Notes: generated from the sequence alone by a model not told the origin. 64,000 nucleotides of DNA from Nocardioides sp. PD653-B2 (GCF_002117935.1 NZ_BDJE01000004.1:62001-126000); one strand, 5' to 3'. Positions 51,177-60,775 are shown, numbered from the stretch's first letter. Translations and numbers: made by a program.

Positions 51177-52541
51177 GTGAACGCAACACTGCCGACCCTC
51201 GAGGACAAGATTCAGCAGGCCGGGGGGCCGCTCCCCATGCTTCGCAGTGCGCGGTACGGGCGCTACGAGTTTCCCGTCCTGGAGCCCGAGTACTCGACCT
51301 GGGTCGAGGAGCAAGTGGCTTGGAAGAAGACGGCTCTCTTCTATGATCTGTCGTTTCACATGCTCGAGGTCTACTTCAAGGGACCCGACTTGCTGCGTCT
51401 GCTCGAGGATGTTACGGCCAACAACTTGTCGAACTTCGGGAAGAACCGCGGCAAGCAGCTCATCGCCTGCAACCACGATGGTTATCTCATCGCGGACGCG
51501 ATCTTGTTCGGCCTCGAGGACGATGAGTGCGTCGTGGTGGGCACGCCGTTCGCGCCAAACTGGGTGAGCTATCAGGCGCAGAAGGGTGGATATGACGTCG
51601 AGGTCACGAGGGACGAAGGGATCGGGACCTACAACAGGAAGGGCTTTCGCTACCAGGTGCAGGGTCCGAACGCTCTGGAGATCATCCGGAAGGCCTCCGC
51701 CGGCACGCTTCCGGAGATCAAGTTCTTCCGCATTGGCGAGTTCACCATATCCGGCCATCCGGTGAGGGCGCTTAATCACGCCATGACCAAGCTGCCCGGC
51801 GTGGAGGACACAGGTCTGGAAATCTACGGGCCGGTCGAATACCGCGACGAGGTCAAGGCGGCGCTGTTCGCCGCGGGTGAGGAGTTCGGCCTGAAGGAGG
51901 GTGGCGCCCTTTCCTACTCGACCACGGGCGTTCCGGACGGGTGGCTCCCGCTGCCTCTTCCGGCCATCTATTCTAGCGACCAGATGCAGCCCTACCGGGA
52001 GTTCCTCCCGAGCCTTGCCCCCGAAGCCAATATCTCACTCGGTGGGAGCTTCGCTTCCGACAACATCGAGGATTACTACGTCACCCCGTGGGACGTCGGC
52101 TACGGCAAGGTGATCAAGCTTGATCGCGACTTCATCGGAGCTGAGGCCTTGCGGGCCGCCGCAGACCGGCCACATCGTCGGAAGGTCTGGCTGCGTTGGA
52201 ATAGCGAGGACGTCACGCAGACATGGGCGCGAAGCCTGTTCTCTGACTCGCCGACCAAGCTCTTCTCTGTGCCGAACCCCATCTACTCTACCTGTCAGTA
52301 CGACGCGGTCCTGGTCAACGACACCGTCGTCGGGGCTTCCACCTGGACTGCCTACAGCCGTAACGTCCGCGGGTTCACGTCAATGGGGATGATCGACGAG
52401 GACAAGGTGCGCGACGGCGCGGAGGTCACCATTCTTTGGGGTGAGGCCAACGGCGGCTCCCACCGTCCGCACGTCGAGCCCCACGTCCAGATCCCCATCC
52501 GAGCGACGATCGCAACATCGGCGCCCGAGTGGCAGTCTTGA
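51177..52541 (+). CDS. LigM-type THF-dependent demethylase/aminomethyltransferase, full-length copy
   Basis: 454 residues. Family blocks: FHMLEVYFKGPDLLRLLED, CNHDGYLIADAI, KFFRIGEFTISGHPVRALNH, GGSFASDNIEDYYVTPWDVGYG and PHRRKVWLRW. It should transfer a methyl group from a small methoxy or N-methyl compound to THF. Against LigM as I remember it, the catalytic His is kept (His61) but the neighbouring Gln is Leu58, and the tyrosine loop reads Tyr30/Phe32. So the substrate probably differs from vanillate. The GTG has AAGGGA upstream. A third, broken paralogue follows directly. Confidence 0.87.
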   Translation: MNATLPTLEDKIQQAGGPLPMLRSARYGRYEFPVLEPEYSTWVEEQVAWKKTALFYDLSFHMLEVYFKGPDLLRLLEDVTANNLSNFGKNRGKQLIACNHDGYLIADAILFGLEDDECVVVGTPFAPNWVSYQAQKGGYDVEVTRDEGIGTYNRKGFRYQVQGPNALEIIRKASAGTLPEIKFFRIGEFTISGHPVRALNHAMTKLPGVEDTGLEIYGPVEYRDEVKAALFAAGEEFGLKEGGALSYSTTGVPDGWLPLPLPAIYSSDQMQPYREFLPSLAPEANISLGGSFASDNIEDYYVTPWDVGYGKVIKLDRDFIGAEALRAAADRPHRRKVWLRWNSEDVTQTWARSLFSDSPTKLFSVPNPIYSTCQYDAVLVNDTVVGASTWTAYSRNVRGFTSMGMIDEDKVRDGAEVTILWGEANGGSHRPHVEPHVQIPIRATIATSAPEWQS

Positions 52542-52581
52542 GTGTGCCGTCCGTTCGATGCTATCGGGCGGCCGCACCGCT

Positions 52582-53104
52582 TTCGGGTTCGAGGCGATGA
52601 TCTCCCCGGGCGCCAGCTTCGTGTCCCAACAACGTCGAGGACTACTACGTCACCCCCTACGACCTCGGCTACGGCCACGTCGTCAACTTCGATCACGACT
52701 TCATCGACCGGGATGCTCTCGAGCGGATCAAGGAGCGGCCCGACAAGAAGAAGGTCTGGCTCGTGTGGAACGACGACGACGTCGCCGCGCTCTGCAAGCA
52801 GGCCTTCACCCAGGCCCCGGACCACGCGCTGTTCCCCACCACGCCCGTCGCGACCTACTCGATCCGGTGTCGAACATGCCGAGGGAGATCCAGTGGCCGT
52901 GGTTGACGGTGTAGCCGGTCCAGTTGCTGAAGCCGATGAGCTCGTTGCCGGCCAGGACTTGGTTGTAGTGCGCGGCCGTGCGATCGACGGTACGGAGTGA
53001 CCGTCGTGTGGGGCAATCCCACGGGCGCACAGTTACGAGCCAGCACCGAGGACCACAAGGAGTTCCCGGTGCGGGCGACGGTACGGACCAGCCCACTCAT
53101 CTAG
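52582..53104 (+). pseudogene. Third LigM-type paralogue, broken and internally inverted
   Basis: C-terminal third only. Plus strand: FEAMISPGASFVS, then NVEDYYVTPYDLGYG and PDKKKVWLVWNDDDVAALCK. From 52861 to 52985 the sequence codes on the minus strand (AAHYNQVLAGNELIGFSNW, TGYTVNHGHWISLGMFD). It then returns to plus with TVVWGNPTGAQLRASTED and a stop at 53102. The inverted block is bounded by GATC at both ends. Further frameshifts are present. Confidence 0.85.
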
Positions 53105-53123
53105 GAAGCCAAGGAAGTCGTCA

Positions 53124-54305
53124 GTGCACGGTCAGGATTCCCTACTCGGCGCCCATCCCAGACGCTCGGTGCTGCTCGTTGCCGCTGCGGCAGCCGTGGC
53201 CAGCCCGTTCGTTGCCAGTGAAGGTCAGGCGCAGGCGGCCACTGAGACGCCGAGGTACCACCGATCACACGCGAAGTCACGGACGCGGGTCGTGCTGCTC
53301 GGTACTGGCGGAGGGCCACCATGGTGGCCGCGGTCGGATCGCAGCGGTACAGGAAGTGCCTTGGTGGTCGGAGATCGGTTCTACATCATCGACGCCGGGC
53401 ACGGGGTAGGGCATCAAATCAGGAAGGCTCGGCTGGGGAACTGGGAAGACTTCGCCGCAGGCCCACTGGACGCGCTTCAAGGCGTGTTCCTCACCCATCT
53501 CCACTCCGATCACACAGTCGATCTGGCCAACATCCTGATCGCAGGCATCGCATCCAACGGATTGGGGAAGGTGGCACAGCCCGTACAGGTATGGGGCCCC
53601 GGGCCGCGAGGTGAGCTCCCAACGCTGTTCGGTCCGGCACCGGCACCACCCGTGACCTCCCCGGAAAACCCGACACCTGGCACCGCAGACATGATCCAGC
53701 AGTTTGGTCAACACCTACGCCACCGACATCAACGACCGGGTCTTCGACACCCGGATGCCGATCCCTACCAACCTGTTCATCGGGTCACGACGTGCCGCTG
53801 CCGACCAGCCTGACGAGCGACCCCAACGGCAACCCGAGCCCGACGATGCAGCCGGTCACCTTCTACGCGGATGACACCGTCAGGGTTTCGGCTACCCTCG
53901 TTCAGCACGGCGCCATGTTCCCGGCCTTCGCCTACCGGTTCGACACCGACGACGGCTCGGTCGTCTTCTCTGGCGACACTTCGCCCAGCGACAACCTGAT
54001 CACGATGGCCCAGGGTGCTGACGTGCTAGTTCACGAGGTCATCGCTGCAGAGTGGGCCGAGAGCCTGTTCCCGTTCCCCCGCACCCCGCAGCAGGACGCC
54101 CTGCTCGAGCACCCGACAGGTGCCCACACCACGACCCAGCAGGTCGGCCAGGTCGCCAAGAGGGCTGGAGTGGAGACCTTGGTGCTCAACCACCTGGTGC
54201 CCGGCAACTGGCCCGAGGAGCGCTTTGCCCGGGCTGGGCGAGAACTTCCCCGGTCGCCTGATCGTGGGCCGCGACCTGGACAAACGGTTCTCACAACTGA
54301 GATGA
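53124..54305 (+). pseudogene. Secreted MBL-fold hydrolase with frameshifts
   Basis: Three frames combine into one protein. A Tat-like signal (HPRRSVLLVAAAAAVASPFVA) leads to RVVLLGTGGGPPWWPRSD and the metal motif FLTHLHSDHTVD. After a shift near 53704 comes LVNTYATDINDRVFDTRMP. After another near 53790 comes HDVPLPTSLTSD with FSGDTSPSDNLI and HEVIAAEW. After a third near 54233 the end is ENFPGRLIVGRDLDKRFSQ, stop at 54303. It resembles exported arylsulfatase/RNase Z-like hydrolases. As written it is not functional, unless the indels are sequencing errors. Confidence 0.8.
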
Positions 54306-54311
54306 GGCAGT

Positions 54312-55358
54312 ATGTCTAACCCGGCCACTTCCAACGACGCCAGGAGGCTGGCGTGGCTTCGGAGACAACTGGCATTCCGACGCCTCAGCGCCGTCTATAT
54401 CCTCATCGGCCTCATCCTAATCTTCTCGCTGGTCGTGCCGGAGACATTTCTCGACACGGGCACGTGGCGCTCAATCCTGGACACGCAGGCGCTGACCGCG
54501 CTGGCCGCAGTAGGGCTGACGGTTCCCACGGCCGCGGGCGTCTTCAACCTTGCCGTCGGCGCGGAAATCGGTCTCACCTGCATGTTCGTTGCCTGGATGC
54601 TCGTCAACCACGGCGCGTCGATTCCAACAACCATCGTCCTCACGCTCGCACTGGGGATCGCCATCGGACTGGTGAGTTCATTCCTGGTCACCGTGGTGGG
54701 TATTGACTCATTCATTGCGACCCTGGCCCTCAGCTCGGTAGGCGCCGCACTGGCCTTCGCTATCTCGGGGGGCACCCAGATCCTGGGCATGCCGACGGCA
54801 TTGTCGGACTTCAGCACCGGACGCCTGGCCGGGCTCAGCTACCCCTTCCTGGTCATGATGGCAGTGGCATTCGTGATCTGGTACGTGCTCGAGTTCACGC
54901 CGTTGGGGCGCAGGATCTACGCGACGGGCGGCGGAGAAGAGGCCGCGCGTCTTGCCGGCGTACGCACCGGACTGATCATGACGATCACTTTGGTGACTTG
55001 CGCGGTCACCTCAGCCATTGTTGGAATTCTCCTCGCGGCTCGCCTTGGTACGGGTGACCCGACCGTCGGACCCTCCTTCCTGCTCCCCGCCTTCTCTGCG
55101 GTGTTTCTCGGCGCAACTCAGTTCAAGGCAGGGCGCTTCAATGTCTGGGGCACGGTGGTGTCTGTCTACGTGCTGGCAGTGGGCGTGAAAGGGCTCCAGC
55201 TTGCTGGTGCTCCCGTATGGATTCCCGATCTCTTCAACGGACTTGCCCTGTTGCTGGCCGTTGCCCTGTCCAAGCCCGATCGACTCATCGCTCTTACCCG
55301 GCGTCTTCTCGCTCGTCGACCCCGGCTGGGCGAGGTGCAGGTCGCGCCGGGACAGTAG
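54312..55358 (+). CDS. Ribose/sugar-type ABC transporter permease
   Basis: 348 residues, about ten membrane segments. It matches the RbsC-like permease family: TALAAVGLTVPTAAGVFNLAVG, FIATLALSSVGAALAF, TPLGRRIYATGGGEEAARLAG (cytoplasmic coupling loop) and FLGATQFKAGRFN. It would form the membrane channel of an importer. No ATP-binding or substrate-binding gene is adjacent, so it is an orphan here. The ATG lies 6 bases after the MBL pseudogene stop with GAGG upstream, suggesting the two were once co-expressed. Confidence 0.9.
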   Translation: MSNPATSNDARRLAWLRRQLAFRRLSAVYILIGLILIFSLVVPETFLDTGTWRSILDTQALTALAAVGLTVPTAAGVFNLAVGAEIGLTCMFVAWMLVNHGASIPTTIVLTLALGIAIGLVSSFLVTVVGIDSFIATLALSSVGAALAFAISGGTQILGMPTALSDFSTGRLAGLSYPFLVMMAVAFVIWYVLEFTPLGRRIYATGGGEEAARLAGVRTGLIMTITLVTCAVTSAIVGILLAARLGTGDPTVGPSFLLPAFSAVFLGATQFKAGRFNVWGTVVSVYVLAVGVKGLQLAGAPVWIPDLFNGLALLLAVALSKPDRLIALTRRLLARRPRLGEVQVAPGQ

Positions 55359-55688
55359 CTTCCTCTTCCTCTGTCCACCCACGAGGAGTCGGCCGGCTCG
55401 GCAGCGGCCAGTTGCCGCACGGCCCAACTCGCCGGTCCTCAGTCGGTCGCGCCACATCAGGGAGCGTCGCCCTAAACCGCCAGCGCAGATACAGTGGTGC
55501 GATCCGTTCAGACTTGCTGATGCGAGTCGTGCCGTCCGCAGCTCAGATTGTGGACGGTACGACCCGCTACCTGCGGACCAGTCACGACCCGCCGGATGCC
55601 GACTCCCCGTCGGCTCCCCCGTTCGTCGCATCCGGGTTCGGTCAGCCTCGATACCGCCCGACCACCCAAACCATGAATTGAGAGCGCC
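55359..55688. other. 330-base region without a recognised gene
   Basis: Between the permease and a small hypothetical gene. Short overlapping open frames only, without start signals or motifs. No hairpin terminator stands out after the permease. Confidence 0.4.
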
Positions 55689-55946
55689 TTGCCATCTCGA
55701 GAAAGCCTTGACGCGGCGATGCGCGTCTACACCGCACTGATCGACAGCACAGGATCAACCGATGACGCCGAACTTTTCGCCACACTCACTGCCGAAGCTG
55801 GACAGGACCTGGACGGAGGATTCGAAGAACTAACCGCGGGGTTGCTTCAGATCATCGCCTTGCTGACCCATCTGCTTGCCGAACGAAGCGACGTCCCGCG
55901 AGCTCAAGTTGTCCGCGCCGTCGGGGTGGCCTTGGCTTCTCACTAG
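55689..55946 (+). CDS. Small hypothetical protein (about 85 aa)
   Basis: The TTG start has GAGAG upstream; an internal ATG (near 55719, MRVYTALIDS) is an alternative. The protein is acidic and helical with a hydrophobic middle (LTAGLLQIIALLTHLLAER). No family recognised. It is flanked by non-coding sequence and converges on the LLM gene. Confidence 0.5.
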   Translation: MPSRESLDAAMRVYTALIDSTGSTDDAELFATLTAEAGQDLDGGFEELTAGLLQIIALLTHLLAERSDVPRAQVVRAVGVALASH

Positions 55947-56035
55947 CCGCTTCTCGGCTATCGCCGTTGCGCTGGAGCTCTTGGAGATCGCCTGGACTCG
56001 GAACCACAACTTGCAGGTCTGTACCGCCCCCCTCG

Positions 56036-57070
56036 TCACGATCCGTCAGCCAGCATGTCCTTTACGAGCGGGATCACTGCCGAGCCGTAAAGCTCGATCG
56101 ATCGCAGTAGGTGCGGATGCTCGAGACCGCCGTGGTCGAACTTGAGGTTGAAGCGGTCGATCCCGAGCGCCTTCACCGTCGCGGCAATCTTCTTCGCCAC
56201 CGTCTCAGGAGACCCGACGTACAGAGCGCCGCCGACGACCTCGCGTTCGAAGTCCGCCGGCGTAGGGGCCGGCCACCCACGCTCGCGACCCATGCGGGTC
56301 CGCGCCGCCGCCCAATCGTCGTAGACAGTCCGGCGGGCATCCGCATCGCTGCCAGCAACCAACCCGGGCGAGTGCACCGCCGTCGGCCTACGCGTGATCC
56401 CGAATTCATCCTGCGCGCGCTCAAAGAGATCAAGGTATGGAGCGAAGCGGTCAGCCGGGCCCCCGATCACGGCCAGGAGAAGCCCGAATCCGTAGCGGGC
56501 GGTCCGAACGACTGACTCAGGTGTTCCGCCGACTCCAACCCAGGCCGTCATGCCGCGCTCCGATCCGGGGTAGACCTCCTGGTCGACGAGCGAGGCACGA
56601 GTGCTGCCCTGCCACGTGACGGGCTTCTCCCGAAGCAAGGCTGCCAACAGCGCCAGTCGCTCCTCGAAGAGCAGTTCGTATTGGCTCAGGTCGAAACCAA
56701 AGAGCGGGAAAGACTCGGTGAAGGATCCGCGACCCGCCACGATCTCAGCTCGCCCCTTGGAGATCGCGTCCAAGCTGGAAAAGCGTTCGAACACGCGCAC
56801 CGGATCATCGGAGGAGAGCACTGTGACCGCAGAGCCCAGACGGATCCGTTCAGTGAGCGACGCGATGCCAGCAAGCACCATTTCAGGGCTAGAGACAGCG
56901 AAATCCGTGCGGTGATGCTCGCCGATCCCGAAGAAGTCAACTCCAACGCTGTCTGCGAGCACACCAGCCTCGACGACTTCTCGGATGACTTGCGCATGAT
57001 GCTGCGCACGGCCGTCAGCTCCACGGGTGATGCTTCCGAACGTGGTCAGCCCGAATTCGATCTCGGCCAT
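56036..57070 (-). CDS. LLM-class flavin-dependent oxidoreductase
   Basis: 344 residues, luciferase-like TIM-barrel fold. Typical blocks: EIEFGLTTFGSI at the start, DFFGIGEHHRTDFAVSSPE, GSAVTVLSSDDPVRVFERF, GRAEIVAGRGSFTESFPLFG and YVGSPETVAKKIAATVKALG. It uses FMN or F420 to oxidise or monooxygenate a small substrate; which one is not visible. A degenerate copy of its C-terminus lies at 50636-50897. Upstream 600 bases carry no gene. Confidence 0.9.
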   Translation of the reverse strand: MAEIEFGLTTFGSITRGADGRAQHHAQVIREVVEAGVLADSVGVDFFGIGEHHRTDFAVSSPEMVLAGIASLTERIRLGSAVTVLSSDDPVRVFERFSSLDAISKGRAEIVAGRGSFTESFPLFGFDLSQYELLFEERLALLAALLREKPVTWQGSTRASLVDQEVYPGSERGMTAWVGVGGTPESVVRTARYGFGLLLAVIGGPADRFAPYLDLFERAQDEFGITRRPTAVHSPGLVAGSDADARRTVYDDWAAARTRMGRERGWPAPTPADFEREVVGGALYVGSPETVAKKIAATVKALGIDRFNLKFDHGGLEHPHLLRSIELYGSAVIPLVKDMLADGS

Positions 57071-57679
57071 CCCGGGTCAAACCGCCTGTCTGAGTCATCC
57101 ACGAATATGTATGCGAGGGCCGCCGATGTTCGTCGCTCGTCCCACCGAACGAGTCATCCGCGTGACGTCCGACAGGACGGCCCGCGTCGACGATTGTTCG
57201 TCCCCGCCCAACAACCAAGTGCGATTAACCCAACCGCAACTACGGACGTTCTCCGGTTTCTCCTCACCTAACCGGCCACCGCATACTGTGCCCCCACACG
57301 AAGGTGGCCGGCAGGGTCGGAAGCACAGTGTGACGAGTCAGCAACACACCCGAGGCAGCGGGCGGCTCCACGACCTTCCCCGACGGGCGATCTGACTCGC
57401 AGATGCTGTTGTCCCTGACGACCAGGCGAGCCGGTGTGTGCGATGGCGAGTTGGGCAGACGTGAGCAGTGGATGCGAGTGCGCACCGCGCGGTCGAACTG
57501 GACTACACCGACATGGCGCGATGTGTGCACACCACGCTCTTGATTCTCACTCACGCAACCCGTCCTTCTCCGCAACACCACCCGGCAACAGAACGAGGCT
57601 CGGCCGCACAAGTCTGTCGAGTGGTCCGGCGAGACACGAGACAACGAACATCGGTAGCAGGTCCGACCCAGGGAGTGAC
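57071..57679. other. 609-base region without a recognised gene
   Basis: Between two diverging genes (LLM enzyme leftward, hydroquinone reductase rightward). Overlapping short frames show no family signature. Promoters for both genes must lie here. A GGGAG ribosome site precedes the right-hand ATG. Confidence 0.4.
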
Positions 57680-58633
57680 ATGTCCGACTCGAACTCAAGA
57701 GAGTTCAGACGCGACGCGTCCTACATCCCCGACCGGATCACGAAGGACGCCCGGCGGCCGGAGCACGGCCCGGTCGACGGGGAACTGTGGCCGGTCGCGA
57801 CCGGGCGCTACCGCCTGGTCGCGGCCAAGGCGTGCCAGTGGTCGACGCGGTCGATCATCGTGCGCGAGCTGCTCGGGCTGGAGGACGTGATCTCGCTGGG
57901 TCTGTGCGGGCCCACCCACGACGAGCGCAGCTGGACCTTCGACCTCGACCCCGGCGGCGTCGACCCGGTGCTCGGCATCGAGCGCCTGCAGGAGGCCTAC
58001 CTCGCGCGCTTCCCCGACTACCCGCGGGGCATCACGGTGCCGGCGATCGTCGAGGTGTCGACCGGCCGCGTCGTCACCAACGACTTCCCGTGGATCACCC
58101 ACGACTTCTTCTTCGAGTGGCGGGACTTCCACCGCGCCGACGCACCCGACCTGTGGCCCGCGGACCTCCGCGACGAGATGGAGGAGGTCATGCAGCGGAT
58201 CTACACCGAGGTCAACAACGGCGTCTACCGCTGCGGGTTCGCCGGCTCCCAGGAGGCGTACGACGCGGCCTACGACCGGATCTGGGTGGCGCTCGACTGG
58301 CTCGAGGAGCGGCTCGCCACCCGCCGCTACCTGATGGGCGACGCCATCACCGAGGCCGACGTGCGGCTGTGGACCACGCTCGCCCGCTTCGACGCGGTCT
58401 ACCACGGGCACTTCAAGTGCAACCGGCAGAAGCTCACCGAGATGCCGAACCTCTGGGGCTACGCGCGCGACCTCTACGCGGTCCCGGCCTTCGGCGGCAA
58501 CACCGACTTCGACCAGATCAAGACGCACTACTACGTCGTCCATCGCAACATTAACCCGACGCAGATCGTGCCGAAGGGGCCGGACCCCGCCGTCTGGCTC
58601 GAGCCGCACGACCGCTCTCCCGGCCACGACTGA
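57680..58633 (+). CDS. Glutathionyl-hydroquinone reductase-like protein (GST superfamily)
   Basis: 317 residues, family of YqjG/EcM4/PcpF. Blocks: SWTFDLDPGGVDPVLG, GITVPAIVEVSTGRVVTNDF, NNGVYRCGFAGSQEAYDAAY, EADVRLWTTLARFDAVYHGHFKCN. The catalytic Cys52 is in ACQWSTR where the family usually has CPWA. Such enzymes remove thiol adducts from hydroquinones. Actinobacteria use mycothiol, so the natural thiol may differ. Codon use is far more GC-rich than in the preceding 27 kb, suggesting different origin or return to core-type DNA. GGGAG precedes the ATG. Confidence 0.9.
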   Translation: MSDSNSREFRRDASYIPDRITKDARRPEHGPVDGELWPVATGRYRLVAAKACQWSTRSIIVRELLGLEDVISLGLCGPTHDERSWTFDLDPGGVDPVLGIERLQEAYLARFPDYPRGITVPAIVEVSTGRVVTNDFPWITHDFFFEWRDFHRADAPDLWPADLRDEMEEVMQRIYTEVNNGVYRCGFAGSQEAYDAAYDRIWVALDWLEERLATRRYLMGDAITEADVRLWTTLARFDAVYHGHFKCNRQKLTEMPNLWGYARDLYAVPAFGGNTDFDQIKTHYYVVHRNINPTQIVPKGPDPAVWLEPHDRSPGHD

Positions 58634-58919
58634 GGCATCGACGGTGTCCTTTCGGTGAAGGTCGCAGCGAGCTCCGCAGACCAGAGACGCGAACGCTGGC
58701 TCGCGGGAGCACCATCCCGGACCAGTCCGCGGGCCCTCAGGACCTAGCTGATGGTGGTGCTGCGGTTGCCCCAGAGGGATGCGAGATTGTGGATGGAGGC
58801 GCAGCGCATGCTCCGCAACGCTATGGGAGGAAGCTTCATCGGCGCGACACCACCGAGCCGTCGGCACGGGCCAGGTTCTGCGGGTGGGCCTGGTCCGACC
58901 TACGCCGCTCACAAGTGCG

Positions 58920-59372
58920 ATGCTGAAGGCTGTGTTCGAATTGGGAAGTGACGGCCCACGCCAGATTCTCGTGGGCGTGGACGGTTCGCCAAGCTCTCTC
59001 AACGCTGGTTCCTACGCAGCCGGACTAGCCCGTCGTCAATCTTCGCGACTCGTGGCCCTGTATGTCGCCACGCATTCCCGATTCACCTCCGCCATGGCGG
59101 CGAGCGCCGGTATTGCCCTTCCGGCGGAGGCTGATGAATACGCCGAAGAACTCGGACGACTGGTGCATGACCGCGCCGCTCAGATTGGTATCGCGATTCA
59201 GTTTGAGCGTCGGTTCGGTGATCCTTACGAACAACTGATGACGGTGGCGACCGAGTTGCGGGTAGACGCAATCGTGGTGGGCGCCTCGCGTCAGCATGGA
59301 AACCCGCTGGTCGGATCGTTGGCAGCACGCCTTGTGAAGACAGCACGGTGGCCCGTAACCGTAGTTCCTTGA
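58920..59372 (+). CDS. Universal stress protein (UspA family)
   Basis: 150 residues, one Usp domain. It begins with the strand ILVGVDGSPSSLNA and ends with the ATP-binding pattern VGASRQHGNPLVGSLAARLV then KTARWPVTVVP. Cytosolic; binds ATP and supports stress survival by unclear means. The ATG at 58920 was chosen because the domain starts about 17 residues later; the frame extends further upstream. The preceding 286 bases show no gene. Confidence 0.88.
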   Translation: MLKAVFELGSDGPRQILVGVDGSPSSLNAGSYAAGLARRQSSRLVALYVATHSRFTSAMAASAGIALPAEADEYAEELGRLVHDRAAQIGIAIQFERRFGDPYEQLMTVATELRVDAIVVGASRQHGNPLVGSLAARLVKTARWPVTVVP

Positions 59373-59594
59373 CTCCTGGCGTCTGTACCGCATGCCGGCA
59401 CCTGTAGCCGGGCAGATGGCCCTCGGACTGCTGGCAGTTGACGTCGGCGCAGGCCGTACGAAACGGCGCGTCGAAGCGGGGAAGTCAAGCCTGCAGATCC
59501 GACTTCTGCGCCCCGCAGCAGCCGACCGGATGGCGAGTCTGCAAGCGAGGATGTGCGGGCAGCTGCCGCAGTCCGTCGCCAGGCGATGAGCCCA

Positions 59595-60488
59595 CTAAAC
59601 TGAACCAGAGTTCCTCACGTCCAGAAACTGCAGGAAGAGGTCGGTCGCGGGCGTTCTGCCCTCGCTCAAGTACGCGCACGACAGCGCGATAGTGGGCGCA
59701 CCGATGAGGGGAATGAACGCAATGTCGCCAGAGCGTGTCTTGGTCGCCGACCGCGGAACCACGGCTACACCCATCCCGATGGCTACGTAGGCCAACGCCG
59801 AGACGACGTCGAACGCCTCGACGGCAACGGTGGGAGGAAACCCTGCGCTAAGACACATGTGGACGATGTGGTCAGCGAACTCGGATCGGTCCTGAGGAAA
59901 GAGGATGAGAGGTTGGTTGGCTAGCGAGTCCACATCGACCTGATCGGGCCAATTCATGGCCTGGCCGACTGGGACCGTCAAGTAGCATTCCTCGTGATCG
60001 ACGATCCGCGTTTCGATCGCCGACTCCATAGGATAGTTGCGTCCGAAGGCGAGATGCAGGATCTTGTTCCGGATGTAGTCAATTTGCGTCCGTTTGAATA
60101 TCTGCTCAAGTCTGATCTTAACGTCGGGATGCTGCGCAGTGAAATCCCTCAGAAGTGCCGTGACGCCGTCGAGGATGGCGGAGTCGTAGTAGGCGATATC
60201 CAGTCGGCCGAGTTCCCCGGACCTAGCCTGTTGTGCGCGTTCGACGGCTCTGTGAGAGAGGGCGATCATGCGATATGCGCGCTCCAGCAGAACCTTTCCG
60301 GGCTCGGTCAGTTGCATGCCGCCGGCAGTGCGGCGAAACAGCTCCATTTGCAGATCGGACTCCAGTCGCCTGATTCGCCTCGTTAGGGGCGGTTGCGACA
60401 TATGCAGGCGTTCCGCCGCTCGTCTCAGATTGAGCTCCTCCGCGACCGCAACGAAGCACTCGAGTTGACGCGCGTCCAAGACAGTCAC
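59595..60488 (-). CDS. LysR family transcriptional regulator
   Basis: 297 residues, standard length. The winged HTH (LECFVAVAEELNLRRAAERL, MSQPPLTRRIRRLE) lies at about 8-65. It is followed by a periplasmic-binding-type effector domain (FPQDRSEFADHIVHMC, ALAYVAIGMGVAVVPRS). The GTG start has GGAG 7 bases upstream. It diverges from a truncated esterase gene; LysR regulators usually control the divergent neighbour, here broken. CatR/BenM-like effector recognition of aromatics is possible but unproven. Confidence 0.92.
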   Translation of the reverse strand: MTVLDARQLECFVAVAEELNLRRAAERLHMSQPPLTRRIRRLESDLQMELFRRTAGGMQLTEPGKVLLERAYRMIALSHRAVERAQQARSGELGRLDIAYYDSAILDGVTALLRDFTAQHPDVKIRLEQIFKRTQIDYIRNKILHLAFGRNYPMESAIETRIVDHEECYLTVPVGQAMNWPDQVDVDSLANQPLILFPQDRSEFADHIVHMCLSAGFPPTVAVEAFDVVSALAYVAIGMGVAVVPRSATKTRSGDIAFIPLIGAPTIALSCAYLSEGRTPATDLFLQFLDVRNSGSV

Positions 60489-60775
60489 CCTACGACTCCT
60501 CCGGACGAGCGCCTTCTGCGCACCAAGACGCCGACCGAGACCGATAGACAGGGCGGACGAGGCACGGCGGTCAAAGTCGTCAGGCCCCCATTCAGCAGAA
60601 GTCGGCCATTCCGCTCCAGCGTGGCCGCAGTCGCCATGGTTAGACATCGCGACCCGACCGGGAGCCGCTGCGCCTCGGCACTGGCAACAGCCCACGGCGG
60701 AGTCACCCGTCGGTATTCACTACTGCTTCCGTCTCGCAGTGAGCATGAGCGTACGATGTGTAGTGATTCGCGGGC

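Noticed and set aside
53792..54319. Separate gene downstream of the secreted MBL gene
   Set aside because: Its content is the second half of the same hydrolase, joined through frameshifts; no start signal.
57695..59002. Long minus-strand frame opposite the hydroquinone reductase
   Set aside because: Shadow of the GC-rich plus-strand gene; repetitive Val/Glu/Gly composition.
44678..60764. Recurring ATACTACAC/GTGTAGT motif (44678, 50443, 60758) as a regulon operator
   Set aside because: Each copy contains or resembles a TAGTAT -10 hexamer, so promoter elements explain it; no palindrome or constant spacing to starts.
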